From: Paraburkholderia fynbosensis
GTDB lineage: Bacteria; Pseudomonadota; Gammaproteobacteria; Burkholderiales; Burkholderiaceae
Reading direction: 5' to 3'
Length of the DNA stretch: 64,000 nt
NCBI RefSeq assembly: GCF_902859935.1
Contig: NZ_CADIKI010000006.1
Coordinates: forward strand, 1 to 64,000
In this document: piece by piece, positions 54,401 to 62,406 of the stretch
Layout: each line of letters starts with the position of its first letter
How positions within the stretch are numbered: position 1 is the first letter of the stretch
Notes under the pieces: generated by a model
What the model was told of the DNA's origin: nothing
Seen by the model: the letters and a program-made list of their open reading frames with translations, nothing else
Database searches by the model: none
Program-made: the position numbers and the translations under genes

Positions 54401-54685
54401 GTACGCGTTGATGGTCAGGTTGCCAGTGGATGAACTCGACGAGTTCATATAGATCATTCTGTCCGCGCCGTTGACCTGCTGCTCGATCGGCGCGGCGACG
54501 TTGTTCGCCACGACCTCCGCATTGGCGCCTGGATAGGTCGCGGAGATGGTGATCTGCGGCGGCGTGATGTCCGGATACTGCGCGACCGGCAACGAGAACA
54601 TCGCCAGCGCACCACCTAGCGTGATGACGATCGAAATGACCGACGCGAAAATCGGACGATCGATGCAGTAGTGCGAGATGCTCAT
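51467..54685 (-). CDS. RND multidrug efflux pump inner-membrane transporter (AcrB/MexB-type)
   Basis: 1072 residues, typical HAE1-RND length, with twelve transmembrane helices and two large periplasmic loops. It opens MSISHYCIDRPIFASVISIV and PVAQYPDITPPQITISATYP. The proton-relay aspartates are in IGIVVDDAIVVIENVERNM, and the second-half signature is IVMTSLAFILGCVPLAIATG. It exports drugs, solvents or metabolites in exchange for protons. It is located 13 bp after the membrane-fusion gene; substrate unknown. An open frame continues upstream of the start but overlaps the fusion-protein gene. Confidence 0.93.
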   Translation of the reverse strand: MSISHYCIDRPIFASVISIVITLGGALAMFSLPVAQYPDITPPQITISATYPGANAEVVANNVAAPIEQQVNGADRMIYMNSSSSSTGNLTINAYFEIGTNPELAQVDVQNRVNLALPQLPQSVQAQGIQVQKKSSAFMMVIAVYSPTDRYDSVYIANFTNIYVLDAIKRVPGANQSSIFGNPDYAMRIWLKPDRMAQLGVTAADVQRVVANQNQQFAVGSIGQSPTGKSVEQSFAVTTTGRLAEPSEFENIIVRAASGGAAIVRIRDIGRAELGQKDYSIRSRFQGKPATVLAVYQQPGANALEVSKKVRATLAELNKSFPEGLTYEIAMDTTEFTRASISDVIHTFFEALVLVVIVVFVFLQSLRATLIPIVAVPVSIVGTCMFMLLLGFSINMLTLFGMVLAIGIVVDDAIVVIENVERNMTVYKLNPKDAAKKAMDEVAGPVIAIVLVLCAVFVPVAFLGGITGQMYKQFAITIAISVVLSGIVALTLSPALAALLLKSTHHEKKGFFRWFDRQFARMTAGYSRAVKLVIKRFIFGLLFFVGMIVLAVLMVRSIPSAFLPPEDQGYLLGAVIMPDAASLDRTGEVSQKVTDYFMKQDAVGSITVVDGFSLLDSQNKNNSSTFFVGLKSFEDRYTSANIRTQNARTVLLDAYRHFADVKEGVVFPVNPPSIPGLGTTGGTEMWIQSTGDASIAQLAEVTQQFVQKARQRPELTGVTMTFNASSRQLLVEVDRDKSETLGVPVEDAYSTMQTMFGSLYVSQFNRSSRLWQVILQAEPSSRLTPADLDQIYVRSKSGTMLPVTSVATYRFVVGPDLVTRFNNFPAIKITANAAPGFSSGQVISTLEELAAQMPPGYSVAWSGEAYEERQSGGTSGLVFVFGLVMVFLILAAQYEKWSLPVGVLMAVPFALFGALLAVLLRGLSNDVYFQIGLTMLVALAAKNAILIFEFAVLNRETGASVIDATMTAAEERLRPIVMTSLAFILGCVPLAIATGASANSRHSIGTGVIGGMIGATAIAVFFIPMFYYLLETMSSRSRGGKPTPDKGAAGAGPGARAAEPGLPPQAPSQESN

Positions 54686-54698
54686 ATCGGCGGCCCTT

Positions 54699-56003
54699 TC
54701 ATTGGGTCGTACCGCTGTGGGTTCCTTGCGCCGTCGCCGATGCCTGCGCGGAAGGCGGCGGCGCGGCACTGCCGGAGGCGGCCGCCTCGGCGGGCGCTGC
54801 GCCTGGCACCGGGCCCGCGACAATCTTGAGCTGCTGTCCCGCCGAGACACGCAACGCGCCATCCACCACGATGCGTTCGCCCGGCTTGAGCCCTTCCGAT
54901 ATGAACCAGTCCTCGCCCTTCCAATCGCCCACTTCGACCACACGCTGCCGGGCCTTGGACTCGTTGTCGACAACCCACACGAAGTGGCTCTTCGAGCCTT
55001 GCAGGACGGAGCGTTGCGGCACGAGAATCGAGTTGGGCCGCAGCGCGCCGGAGATCCGGGCCTTGACGAACTGGCCGGGGCGCAAGGTCCCTGTCGGATT
55101 GGCGAAAACCGCCCGCACGAGGAACGTCCCGGTTTCTGTGTTGAAGGCCGGATTGGCAAAGTCGATGCGCCCCGACTGCGCGAACGTCGAGCCGTCGGCC
55201 AGAACGATGTGCACCACGAAATCATTGTTCTGCGGGAATTTCAATTGTCCGGCGGCAATCTCGTCGCGGTACTTCAGCATCATGTTTTCAGAGATGCTGA
55301 AGTTCACCCACATCGGGTCGAGTTGATAGACGTAGGTCAGCAAGCTGTTGGAAGTCGCCGTGACATAGCTGCCGTCCTGCTGACGCGCGAAGCTCGACAG
55401 CCCCGTGAGCGGCGACTTGATCGTCGTGTAGCCGAGATTGAGCTGCGCCGTCTGGACCTCTCCCTGCGCGGCGATGACCGCTGCGGCAGACTGCTTTTCG
55501 TTGCCGATCGCGTCGTCGAGGTCTTTCTTGCTCAATGCGTTCTGGGCGGCCAGCGGCTCCACGCGCGCGAGATTCGCCCGGGCCACCTGCAGCCGCGCCT
55601 GCTGCTGCGCCAGTTGCCCCTTGGCCGTTTGCAGCGCGGCCTCGAACGGCTTGCTGTCCATCTGGAACATGGTCTGGCCTGTCTTGACGACCTGCCCTTC
55701 GGTATACATGCGCTTGTCGAGAAAGCCATCCACCCGCGCGCGAATCTCCACTTCGCGAGAACTCTGGGTTTGAGCGGTAAATTGGAAGTCGACCGGCGTA
55801 TCGCGCTGGACCACGGTCGTGACGGTCACCTCCGGCGCGGCGGCCGCGGGCGCGGCGGGATGCTTCTTGCAGGCGACCAGCAGGGTCATGGCCGCTGCCA
55901 GCAAGAGCAGCGCGCGCCCCGAACGATGCAACCAGCCGGAGGGCTCCGCGGGTCCGCGAAGATGCCGCCGCTGCTCGGTGTGGAGGACGGAGACGGTTTT
56001 CAT
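54699..56003 (-). CDS. RND efflux membrane-fusion protein (AcrA/MexA-type lipoprotein)
   Basis: 434 residues. A lipobox (LLAAAMTLLVAC near residue 45) precedes the membrane-fusion order: barrel strand VTTVVQRDTPVDFQFTAQTQ, lipoyl-like ARVDGFLDKRMYTEGQVVKT, helical hairpin and LGYTTIKSPLTGLSSF. A Pro/Ala/Ser-rich tail ends the protein. It bridges the RND pump and outer-membrane channel. It follows a small exported protein gene by 16 bp on the same strand. Confidence 0.92.
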   Translation of the reverse strand: MKTVSVLHTEQRRHLRGPAEPSGWLHRSGRALLLLAAAMTLLVACKKHPAAPAAAAPEVTVTTVVQRDTPVDFQFTAQTQSSREVEIRARVDGFLDKRMYTEGQVVKTGQTMFQMDSKPFEAALQTAKGQLAQQQARLQVARANLARVEPLAAQNALSKKDLDDAIGNEKQSAAAVIAAQGEVQTAQLNLGYTTIKSPLTGLSSFARQQDGSYVTATSNSLLTYVYQLDPMWVNFSISENMMLKYRDEIAAGQLKFPQNNDFVVHIVLADGSTFAQSGRIDFANPAFNTETGTFLVRAVFANPTGTLRPGQFVKARISGALRPNSILVPQRSVLQGSKSHFVWVVDNESKARQRVVEVGDWKGEDWFISEGLKPGERIVVDGALRVSAGQQLKIVAGPVPGAAPAEAAASGSAAPPPSAQASATAQGTHSGTTQ

Positions 56004-56019
56004 TGCGCGACCCGCCTGA

Positions 56020-56412
56020 TCATAAGACCGTACAGTTGCCGAACAGCACCATGGCGTCCTGGCTATTGACGATCGTCAGGGTCATCGATCCGTCTGTCGA
56101 ATCGACGACGAGCGTCCACCCGAAGCCCATCTCGGTGCCGTCCATGATGATCTGGTTGGCGTCCTTGCTGGCGATATGCATGGGCGTCGTTCGCGCGGGT
56201 CCGGTGATCACTTTCTTGTCGAAATCGAGCGATAGAAACCGGGGGGCGCCGATGTCGTCCGGCAACGAACGGGTGCAGGCGATGCCCGGATCGCACGCGT
56301 GCGCGTCGATCGTCGCGCACAGGAGCGGCTTGCTGCCATCGAAGCCGGCGGCCCATGTATCGAGTGCGACGACGCTGAGCAGAATCGTGAGTAAAACGGA
56401 CCCGGATTTCAT
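56020..56412 (-). CDS. small exported hypothetical protein, first gene of efflux/Pqi operon
   Basis: 130 residues from ATG 56412. Signal peptide MKSGSVLLTILLSVVALDTW. Four cysteines (LLCATIDAHACDPGIAC and FGNC) suggest disulphides. SLDFDKKVITGPARTTPM and GTEMGFGWTLVVDSTDGSMT look like a small beta barrel. No family is recognised. It lies 16 bp before the efflux fusion-protein gene and 130-180 bp after two boxes of the regional motif, so it probably shares regulation with the pump. Confidence 0.65.
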   Translation of the reverse strand: MKSGSVLLTILLSVVALDTWAAGFDGSKPLLCATIDAHACDPGIACTRSLPDDIGAPRFLSLDFDKKVITGPARTTPMHIASKDANQIIMDGTEMGFGWTLVVDSTDGSMTLTIVNSQDAMVLFGNCTVL

Positions 56413-56540
56413 CGCGTACTCCCGCGTTTTCTTTGAAGGCTGCGCGCACAGTGAACCCGCACGCGCCCTCACCCAGCGAACGCGTCGGGTCAGCTAGCCG
56501 CGCCTTCGGTTCGAAGCGGCCGACCGCCCGGTTGACGCGC

Positions 56541-56595
56541 GGACTTAGGTCAGTTTGGTTGTAGCCATACGGCGAGACAATGGGACTTTGGTCTC
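56541..56595 (-). promoter_or_regulatory. two regional boxes upstream of efflux/Pqi operon
   Basis: GGGACTTTGGTCTC (56582-56595) and a weaker GGACTTAGGTCA (56541-56552), 42 bp apart centre to centre, lie upstream of the gene at 56412. No TAnnnT hexamer was seen at the 34-bp distance found elsewhere, so the promoter position here is unresolved. Confidence 0.5.
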
Positions 56596-56621
56596 ATATC
56601 GCCAGGTGGGGTGAGCGTGCT

Positions 56622-57008
56622 TCAAGGGCGCAACGGACCGTTTATCGCCAGTTCCACCGCCTTGAGCAGAATCGCCGCATTGAAAGGCTTGCGCAGATAC
56701 GCTGCGGCGCCCGACGCCAGCGCCGCCTGTCGAACGGCGAGTTCGTCGTGAGCCGTGATCATGATGATCGGCAAACCAAGCGGCGCAAGTTGACGCTGCA
56801 CTTCCAGGCCGCCAGTTCCCGGCATCTGGATGTCCAGAATGACACACGCAGGCCGATATGACGGAATCGCCGACAGCATATTCAACAGTTCGTCGCCACT
56901 TGAGAACGTCTCCGCCTCGATCCCTGCGGAGTGCAGCAGACGCTTGATGGCCCGGCAAACCGATTCGTCATCGTCGACCACAGCAACGATTTGGTTGGGG
57001 TTGACCAT
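56622..57008 (-). CDS. single-domain receiver (CheY/FixJ-like) response regulator
   Basis: 128 residues forming one receiver domain: acidic pocket AVVDDDESV, phospho-Asp in CVILDIQMPGTGG, Thr in IMITAHD and Lys in YLRKPFN. There is no output domain. It lies directly downstream of a FixJ-type regulator and its kinase, but a good box (57089-57100) and TAGTCT hexamer give it a promoter of its own. It may act as a phosphate sink or connector; that is inference. Confidence 0.85.
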   Translation of the reverse strand: MVNPNQIVAVVDDDESVCRAIKRLLHSAGIEAETFSSGDELLNMLSAIPSYRPACVILDIQMPGTGGLEVQRQLAPLGLPIIMITAHDELAVRQAALASGAAAYLRKPFNAAILLKAVELAINGPLRP

Positions 57009-57057
57009 ATGGCGACGCGAACACGCTGTCGCTCCATGAATAGATCATTGGAGCTTC

Positions 57058-57100
57058 AGACTAACGGCAGACCGGGAAATGAGATATAGGACTTTGGTCC
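57058..57100 (-). promoter_or_regulatory. GGACTTTGGTCC box and candidate -10 for the lone receiver gene
   Basis: GGACTTTGGTCC (57089-57100) and, on the minus strand, TAGTCT (57058-57063) are 34 bp apart centre to centre. This is the same spacing as upstream of sulP and ppk2. Confidence 0.65.
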
Positions 57101-57144
57101 ACTAGCGGCAACTAGCGGGGGACCGAAGACGATGAACGTTCTCC

Positions 57145-57160
57145 GGTCCGCGATCGGACC
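57145..57160. terminator. inverted repeat just after the LuxR-type regulator gene
   Basis: GGTCCG-CGAT-CGGACC is a perfect 6-bp inverted repeat beginning 9 bp after the stop of the regulator gene. It could be a short transcription hairpin or another, inverted-order half-site pair of the regional box. No T run follows. Confidence 0.3.
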
Positions 57161-57168
57161 ATGCAGGA

Positions 57169-57792
57169 CTACTTGTCGTCGGCGCGGTACAGGCCGGCTT
57201 TTTCCGCGAGCCGAACGAGTTCGACGATCGATCGGGCCTTCATCTTCTCCATCACGCGCGCCCGATGAATCTTGATGGTCTTTTCGGCCGCGCCAAGATC
57301 GCTGGCGACCTGCTTGTTCAGCCGTCCGGTCAGCACGAGCACCATGACCTCACGTTCACGGCGTGTGAGATGGTTGACCCGCTCCTGAAGCTCCGCCGCT
57401 TCGTTTCTTTTCGCAAACTCGATGCAGGCCCGTTCGAGCGCGCGATCGATCGCGGCCAGCAATAGCGACTCGCACACCGGCTTGGGCAGAAAATCGAGCG
57501 CCCCCCCCTTCATGGCTTCGACGCTCGTGCTGACGTCGCCCCTGCCTGTCAGAAAGACGATGGGGAGCAACTGCTTGAGATTACGCTGCACGTCGAGCCC
57601 GTTCATGCCCGGCATCTGCAGATCGAGAACGAGACAGGCGGGCGTGCCCGCCAGATCGGCCCGGTCCAGAAAAGCATCCGGGCTCTCGAAGGATTCGACG
57701 TGATAACCCGAAGCGCGCAGCAGTCGGGCGAGCGCGCTTCGCACGCGCTCGTCATCGTCGACGATGAAAACGCGGGCGGCGGCCTGACTCAC
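57169..57792 (-). CDS. FixJ/NarL-type response regulator with LuxR helix-turn-helix
   Basis: 207 residues from GTG 57792. A receiver at residues 1-120 (VFIVDDDERVRSALARLLRA; phospho-Asp in CLVLDLQMPGMNG; LTGRGDVSTSVEAM; FLPKPV) precedes a LuxR-type DNA-binding domain (HLTRREREVMVLVLTGRLNK, then VASDLGAAEKTIKIHRARVM). A longer frame to 58089 overlaps the kinase gene and is not conserved. The kinase stop lies 18 bp before this start. It is the best candidate for the factor that binds the GGAC[CT]TTGGTCC boxes. Confidence 0.9.
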   Translation of the reverse strand: MSQAAARVFIVDDDERVRSALARLLRASGYHVESFESPDAFLDRADLAGTPACLVLDLQMPGMNGLDVQRNLKQLLPIVFLTGRGDVSTSVEAMKGGALDFLPKPVCESLLLAAIDRALERACIEFAKRNEAAELQERVNHLTRREREVMVLVLTGRLNKQVASDLGAAEKTIKIHRARVMEKMKARSIVELVRLAEKAGLYRADDK

Positions 57793-57809
57793 GACGGCCG
57801 GAGGCGGCC

Positions 57810-59243
57810 CTATCGCAGGTCCGCGCCCCGCGGCAGCGCTATGTGAAAGGATGCTCCCTTGCCCTCGTTGTTCTCCGCCCATAACCGGCCTCCGTGCGCC
57901 GTCACGATCGTGCGGCTGATAGACAGACCCAGTCCGAGTCCTTGAGGTTTGGTCGTGAAAAATGGCCTGAATATTTTGCTCATCTTGTCGGCGGTCAAAC
58001 CCTGACCCCGGTCTTTCACCGTAATGCGCACGCCTGTGCCGGATTCTTCGCGCACCGTCGTTTCGATCAGGCGGTCTTTCGGGTCGCATTCCTTCACCGC
58101 GTCGAAGGCGTTCAGCAGCAGATTCAGTACGACCTGCTGCAATTGAACCTTGTCGCCGAGCACCATCGACAGATTCTCGGCAATGTCGAATGTCGTGCTG
58201 ACCTCGCGCGCCATCGCATCGCTGTGTACAAGCAGCGCGATGTCGCGCACCACACCGCCCACGTCCACCGGTTGCAACTCCATGTCGCCTTTTCGCACCA
58301 TCGTGCGGATCTTCTTGATCACTTCGCTCGCGCGACAGCTATCCAGGACGATGTCGTCCACCGCCTCACGCAGGTCAGCCGTATTGGCCTTATCCGATTC
58401 GATGAATTTCTGCGCGGCCTGTGCGTTGCTCAGGATGGCGGTAAGCGGCTGGTTCAGCTCGTGGGCAAGAGAACTCGCCAGTTCTCCCAACGAAGCGACG
58501 CGCGCCAGATGCATCAGCTCCTTGCGGTTTCGATCGACTTCGCGGCATGCATTGCGACTCGATATCGCGATGATCCGCACTTGCTCATTGCCTGCGCCGT
58601 ATTTCGTCGTATTGGTTTCGACGTGAAAACCTTCACCGTCGCTGCGCCGCGCGAAGCGCATCTGGGTGGTTTTCCCGTTACCGGTGCTGTTTGCAACGTC
58701 ATCGTCCGCGCCCGTGGACTGGCAATCGCGCAGGCCGCGGATCGGAAATAGCATCTCGGTCGATGCACCGACCAATTGTTCTCTCGTGTAGCCGAACAGT
58801 TCGATCGTGCTCGCGTTTGCAAAAGCGATCCGATTCTGCGGGTCGACCGTGAGGATCGGGACCGGCAACATGGCGAGCGCGTCGCGCCACGTAATTTGCT
58901 GGTCCAGCATCTCGCGTCTGAGCCGCCCACCTGCGCGCAGCCACGACACGCATGCGCCCGCGTAGCTTCGCCATCCCGACCTGGAACGGGCAAGCTCACG
59001 CTCGTTCGCTGCTACGGGCAGCCTGAACCGATTCGCAGCGTCGCGAATGAAAGCGGCCGATTCGGCTTCAGGCGTTCCCAAACGCGGATCGCCCCGCTCG
59101 TGAGTCGAACTGGTGTTGAGAATGAAGGCGCCTGCAGCCCGATGGGAGCATGGGGAAGGACGGCGCGGTTGCACATAGAGGGTCATCGCAAATCCAACCA
59201 CGCCTTGCATCAGATCCTTGCCATGCACGATCAGGTTGATCAT
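57810..59243 (-). CDS. PAS-domain sensor histidine kinase (FixL/NodV-like)
   Basis: 477 residues. The N-terminal ~130 residues are without a recognised domain. A PAS domain follows at about 130-240 (MLPVPILTVDPQNRIAFANA; LFGYTREQLVG), then HisKA with H-box SSLAHELNQPLTAILSNAQA (His ~262) and HATPase (VVLNLLLNAFDAV; KDRGQGLTADKM; GLGLGLSISRTIV). No transmembrane helices, so it is cytoplasmic. No haem-type His was identified in the PAS domain by eye. Start at ATG 59243, because GGAG lies 6 bp before it. Partner of the LuxR-type regulator. Confidence 0.85.
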   Translation of the reverse strand: MINLIVHGKDLMQGVVGFAMTLYVQPRRPSPCSHRAAGAFILNTSSTHERGDPRLGTPEAESAAFIRDAANRFRLPVAANERELARSRSGWRSYAGACVSWLRAGGRLRREMLDQQITWRDALAMLPVPILTVDPQNRIAFANASTIELFGYTREQLVGASTEMLFPIRGLRDCQSTGADDDVANSTGNGKTTQMRFARRSDGEGFHVETNTTKYGAGNEQVRIIAISSRNACREVDRNRKELMHLARVASLGELASSLAHELNQPLTAILSNAQAAQKFIESDKANTADLREAVDDIVLDSCRASEVIKKIRTMVRKGDMELQPVDVGGVVRDIALLVHSDAMAREVSTTFDIAENLSMVLGDKVQLQQVVLNLLLNAFDAVKECDPKDRLIETTVREESGTGVRITVKDRGQGLTADKMSKIFRPFFTTKPQGLGLGLSISRTIVTAHGGRLWAENNEGKGASFHIALPRGADLR

Positions 59244-59273
59244 TGGAATCTCCGTCACCAGTGCCAAGTGCAT

Positions 59274-60603
59274 GTATGGAGTCAGTCAACACCACCGCAA
59301 CGCCTGGTCTGCCGGATTACAGCGCTTACGCTGATTCCGTGGCCGATCACGTCGTACACCAGTAACTTTGAAACAGTATAGGATCATCAAGCGGCGATTT
59401 CATGAGAAAAAGATGCAATTTTTCCAAATTCACGTGCCCACTGTAGGCTACGGTGTCTGGTACTTTCTGACATACATTAGTTGTCGTCGGAATAATGGCA
59501 TAGCTGATTTCATACCCGGTTAATTATCCATACGCTTTTTCAGAGGTTCTGACAACTTGACTAGGGGCGTCTTTTTTTAATATGCAACCGGCATTTATCC
59601 GCGGTGGCGGCTCGCTGGACGCACTGCAGCCGGGATTTGGCGCGTGACAAACCTTCCGCGCGAGCTCTCGGGCGAAACGATTTTCGCCACGGGTTTCGAT
59701 AGTATCAAGCGCGCTTGCCCGGTTTTCCATGATATTTTTCGGTACAAATAGCATGCCGAGATTTATAACGACACGATCCACTCGTGGTTAACCCGTCCGC
59801 CAAAAACCGACATATTTAGAAAATATTTAATTTTTGTTCCGCGTATTCGATGTGGCTCTTATCGCGATGTAGCCGTTTTTTAAAATGCATCCCGATCCGG
59901 CACTATAATTCGCGGAGATGCTCGTGCGAATTCAGTAGTGACTTCGAATGAATACGAACGCCGGTAACGACGAAGACATAGCCTGAACCGCGTCACGAAT
60001 GACGAGCCATGGCGCTGGCTCGCCGGATAGAGATGACCGCGGCCGGCCCGGTCGGGGCGACGCCGGACTTATGCGCGGGAAGGACGACGATCCGGAGAAC
60101 GATGAAACGGCATCGCCGAAGGCAATCATTCGTTGGCCACGGCTTCGATTCGCCCATCCTGGGATCGCGCCCACGAACGCGCGATAGAACGCGAACGCAG
60201 ACGACGCCGACATGCGCGCGAAGCGGATCGCTATCAACGCCGGCATGCGGCCCTCATTGGACTTGATGAGCCAGTGCACCCGGATCTTGACGATCCGCGG
60301 GCGCCAGCCATCCGGCCTGCGACACGCGTGGCACCGTGTCGCGAGGAGCCGGCTGTCGCGGGCCCGTTCATCGGCGGTCAGATACGTGCGCGCGCTCTGC
60401 GGCGCCACGGGGAGAGTCGACGGCCTTGCGCACGGTTACGCCCCGTTGTCCGGCTCTCGCCCAACGACGTGATCCACCACGACGCTTTGCGCCGGTCGTA
60501 TCGCATTCCGTCGCGCGCGCTGACGGGTTCGCGACGCAACGGCGCCGCCGTCGGTTACGCCGGTTGATTCAGCGTGGCGCAACGGTCGCCCATGTTTACC
60601 CGC
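59274..60603. other. long intergenic region including an AT-rich patch
   Basis: 1,330 bp with no gene that can be supported. Open frames at 59524-59781 and 59932-60408 (minus) and 60133-60567 (plus) show no conserved sequence and no clear ribosome sites. Positions 59380-59950 are clearly AT-richer than the rest of the window, with T and A runs (for example around 59570 and 59820-59885). The 60-60.6 kb part returns to high GC. It may hold promoters, a small RNA or decayed DNA. Confidence 0.45.
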
Positions 60604-61191
60604 TTACAGGTCGAGCCGGTTCACCTTCGTTCCGGAGAGCGACAGATCCGCCATCAGACCGGTGTTGGTCAATACCAGCGCCACGACCTGCGAATTCACG
60701 GACGACGTGTCCAGTGAACCGTTGGCGCCGACTTTCGCAACCGAAACACCCGCGTCGGCGCCGGCCGACCAGCCGTTCGAGTTGCGGAACTTGTCCAGCG
60801 CGTCCTTCGTCATGAAGAGGAAGATGATCGCGGTCGACTGAACGCCGGCCTGAAATCCAAATGAAGCGGCGGTCGTACTGTAGTAACCGACGGTCGCGCC
60901 ACCGACGCGCAAGGCACCATCGCCGTGCGAGCCGCCCACGATAAAGGCCGCTTTTTTCACGGCCGGAAAAACCAGAATCCCCTGGGCCTTCGCCATGAGC
61001 TCATGCGAACCCTGGACCTGCGTGCCCAGCCGCGACAACGTGCCGTTCACAGCTGCATCGATCTCCTGCCGCTTCGACGCGGCAGTCTCGGGACTCTTGC
61101 CACCACCCGATGTCGTGGTGCAACCCGTCAAGGCCAAACTCGCGGCAGCGCCTGAAATCGCGATCGTTTGCACAAAGTTCCGTCTGTTCAT
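60604..61191 (-). CDS. YSC84/SYLF-domain lipid-binding lipoprotein
   Basis: 195 residues. The N-terminus MNRRNFVQTIAISGAAASLA has a twin-arginine-like RR and ends in a lipobox LALTGC. The SYLF domain follows (ETAASKRQEIDAAVNGTLSR; AKAQGILVFPAVKKAAFIVG; GYYSTTAASFGFQAGVQSTA; KFRNSNGWSAGADAGVSVAK). The family binds lipids, and a Burkholderia homologue is BPSL1445. Outer-membrane or periplasmic location expected. A regional box lies about 306 bp upstream. Confidence 0.88.
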   Translation of the reverse strand: MNRRNFVQTIAISGAAASLALTGCTTTSGGGKSPETAASKRQEIDAAVNGTLSRLGTQVQGSHELMAKAQGILVFPAVKKAAFIVGGSHGDGALRVGGATVGYYSTTAASFGFQAGVQSTAIIFLFMTKDALDKFRNSNGWSAGADAGVSVAKVGANGSLDTSSVNSQVVALVLTNTGLMADLSLSGTKVNRLDL

Positions 61192-61496
61192 TATCGAGCT
61201 CCGTTGTGGTTACAGTGCGAATCGCCGGCCGCCGTGTCTGGCCGCTTCGGTCCCTTGCTCTATCGCAATCCAGCAGGTGGCTGCCGTGCAGCCCGGCTTG
61301 CCGGTCCCTCCACGCGCAATGCGGCGGGTGCGCGACGACACCCGTGAAGCTCTCACCCGGCTTCACACTTCTGTCCACACAGCGCAGACGTCCGGATTGC
61401 GCCGGACATATCGAGCCGCCATTGCCTTCGATGACCGAGGACCGCGACAGCAACGCCTTCGCTTACATGATGTCACGGCGCGGCAATTGGGAAATC

Positions 61497-61508
61497 GGAC
61501 CTTGGTCT
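61497..61508 (-). promoter_or_regulatory. GGACCTTGGTCT box upstream of SYLF lipoprotein gene
   Basis: Matches the regional box at 11 of 12 positions. It is 306 bp from the SYLF start and 111 bp from the 3' end of the next gene, so its target is likely the SYLF gene. No good -10 hexamer was found at 34 bp. Confidence 0.45.
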
Positions 61509-61618
61509 TACGGGCCCCCCCTGGAGGCGCCGCGTGAGCGTTGGACAGACCGATCGCCCGACGGCACCCATGTCGCCCCTTGCTTCGTGAATGCGCTATC
61601 CACAATCGCCGCCCGTCA

Positions 61619-62299
61619 TCAACCGCCCAGCGCAATGATCGCCATGGTCAGCACGACGCCGAGCGCCGCCATCGCCAGCCCCGCTCTCCATCCGCCGAAC
61701 CCGGCGTGGTAGCCCAGCGCCATCCCGCTGCCGAACAGCATGGCAATCGTCAGCGCGCGCGAAACGATCAACGCCGTCGAGACGTCCGCGAACAGCAGGA
61801 ACGGCAATGCCACCGGGAAAGTCGATAAAACGACGATCACGAAGATGCCCACCGCGCCGACGACGTCATCGCGCAAAAAGCGCGGACGGCCCGGCCAATC
61901 GGGGATCGTGGCGATGCGCGCCCGGATCGGCTCCAGTTCCGTATCGGCGATCAGCGGTGTGATCCATGCCGGTAATGCCTTGCGAAGCGCACGAACGCCC
62001 GTGGCCGCGTCCTGCTCGTGTTTGATGTTCAACGCGAGGGTCAGACGGCGGCCGCGATTCGTCAGCGTGCGCACGAGAAACATCACCGCGTCCGCCAGAC
62101 CCCACGCGAGGTTGCAGCCGAGTGCCGTATAGAACATTTTGCGCCCGGCGCCTTCGCCCGCCGTCGCGGCCGACACGGCCCCGACAAACGTGAGCGCCAT
62201 GAAGAGACCAAAACACAGTTCCGATACCCGATCGACGGTATCCAGAATCGGCTCGCGAGCGCCGATGTCCTGCTGATCCATTAGACCGGTAAAGCCCAT
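61619..62299 (-). CDS. membrane protein, possibly VIT1/CCC1-like
   Basis: 226 residues with about five hydrophobic helices arranged as in VIT-type proteins: FGLFMALTFVGAVSAATAGE near residue 31, ALGCNLAWGLADAVMFLV near 58, then three helices in the C-terminal half (GAVGIFVIVVLSTFPVALPF; LTIAMLFGSGMALGYHAGFG). A central soluble loop lies between. Metal transport is a guess from the topology. It is divergent from the ppk2 gene, and the shared region contains a regional box. Confidence 0.5.
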   Translation of the reverse strand: MGFTGLMDQQDIGAREPILDTVDRVSELCFGLFMALTFVGAVSAATAGEGAGRKMFYTALGCNLAWGLADAVMFLVRTLTNRGRRLTLALNIKHEQDAATGVRALRKALPAWITPLIADTELEPIRARIATIPDWPGRPRFLRDDVVGAVGIFVIVVLSTFPVALPFLLFADVSTALIVSRALTIAMLFGSGMALGYHAGFGGWRAGLAMAALGVVLTMAIIALGG

Positions 62300-62406
62300 G
62301 AGATCTCCCGCCGCGGTTAGCGTGTGATCGTTCTCACCACCTGGCCGAACGCGCCGATGCCATTAAACATCATGCAGCATACGGCTCGCGATCCGGCGCC
62401 GATATT

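Noticed and set aside
52076-54433. 785-codon open frame on the plus strand
   Set aside because: It lies antiparallel to the RND pump gene. Its Arg/His/Asp-rich low-complexity translation is the mirror of high-GC codon bias, and no conserved motif is present.
59932-60408. 158-codon minus-strand frame (and 60133-60567 plus-strand frame)
   Set aside because: No ribosome site, no recognisable domain and composition that fits neither strand better than the other.
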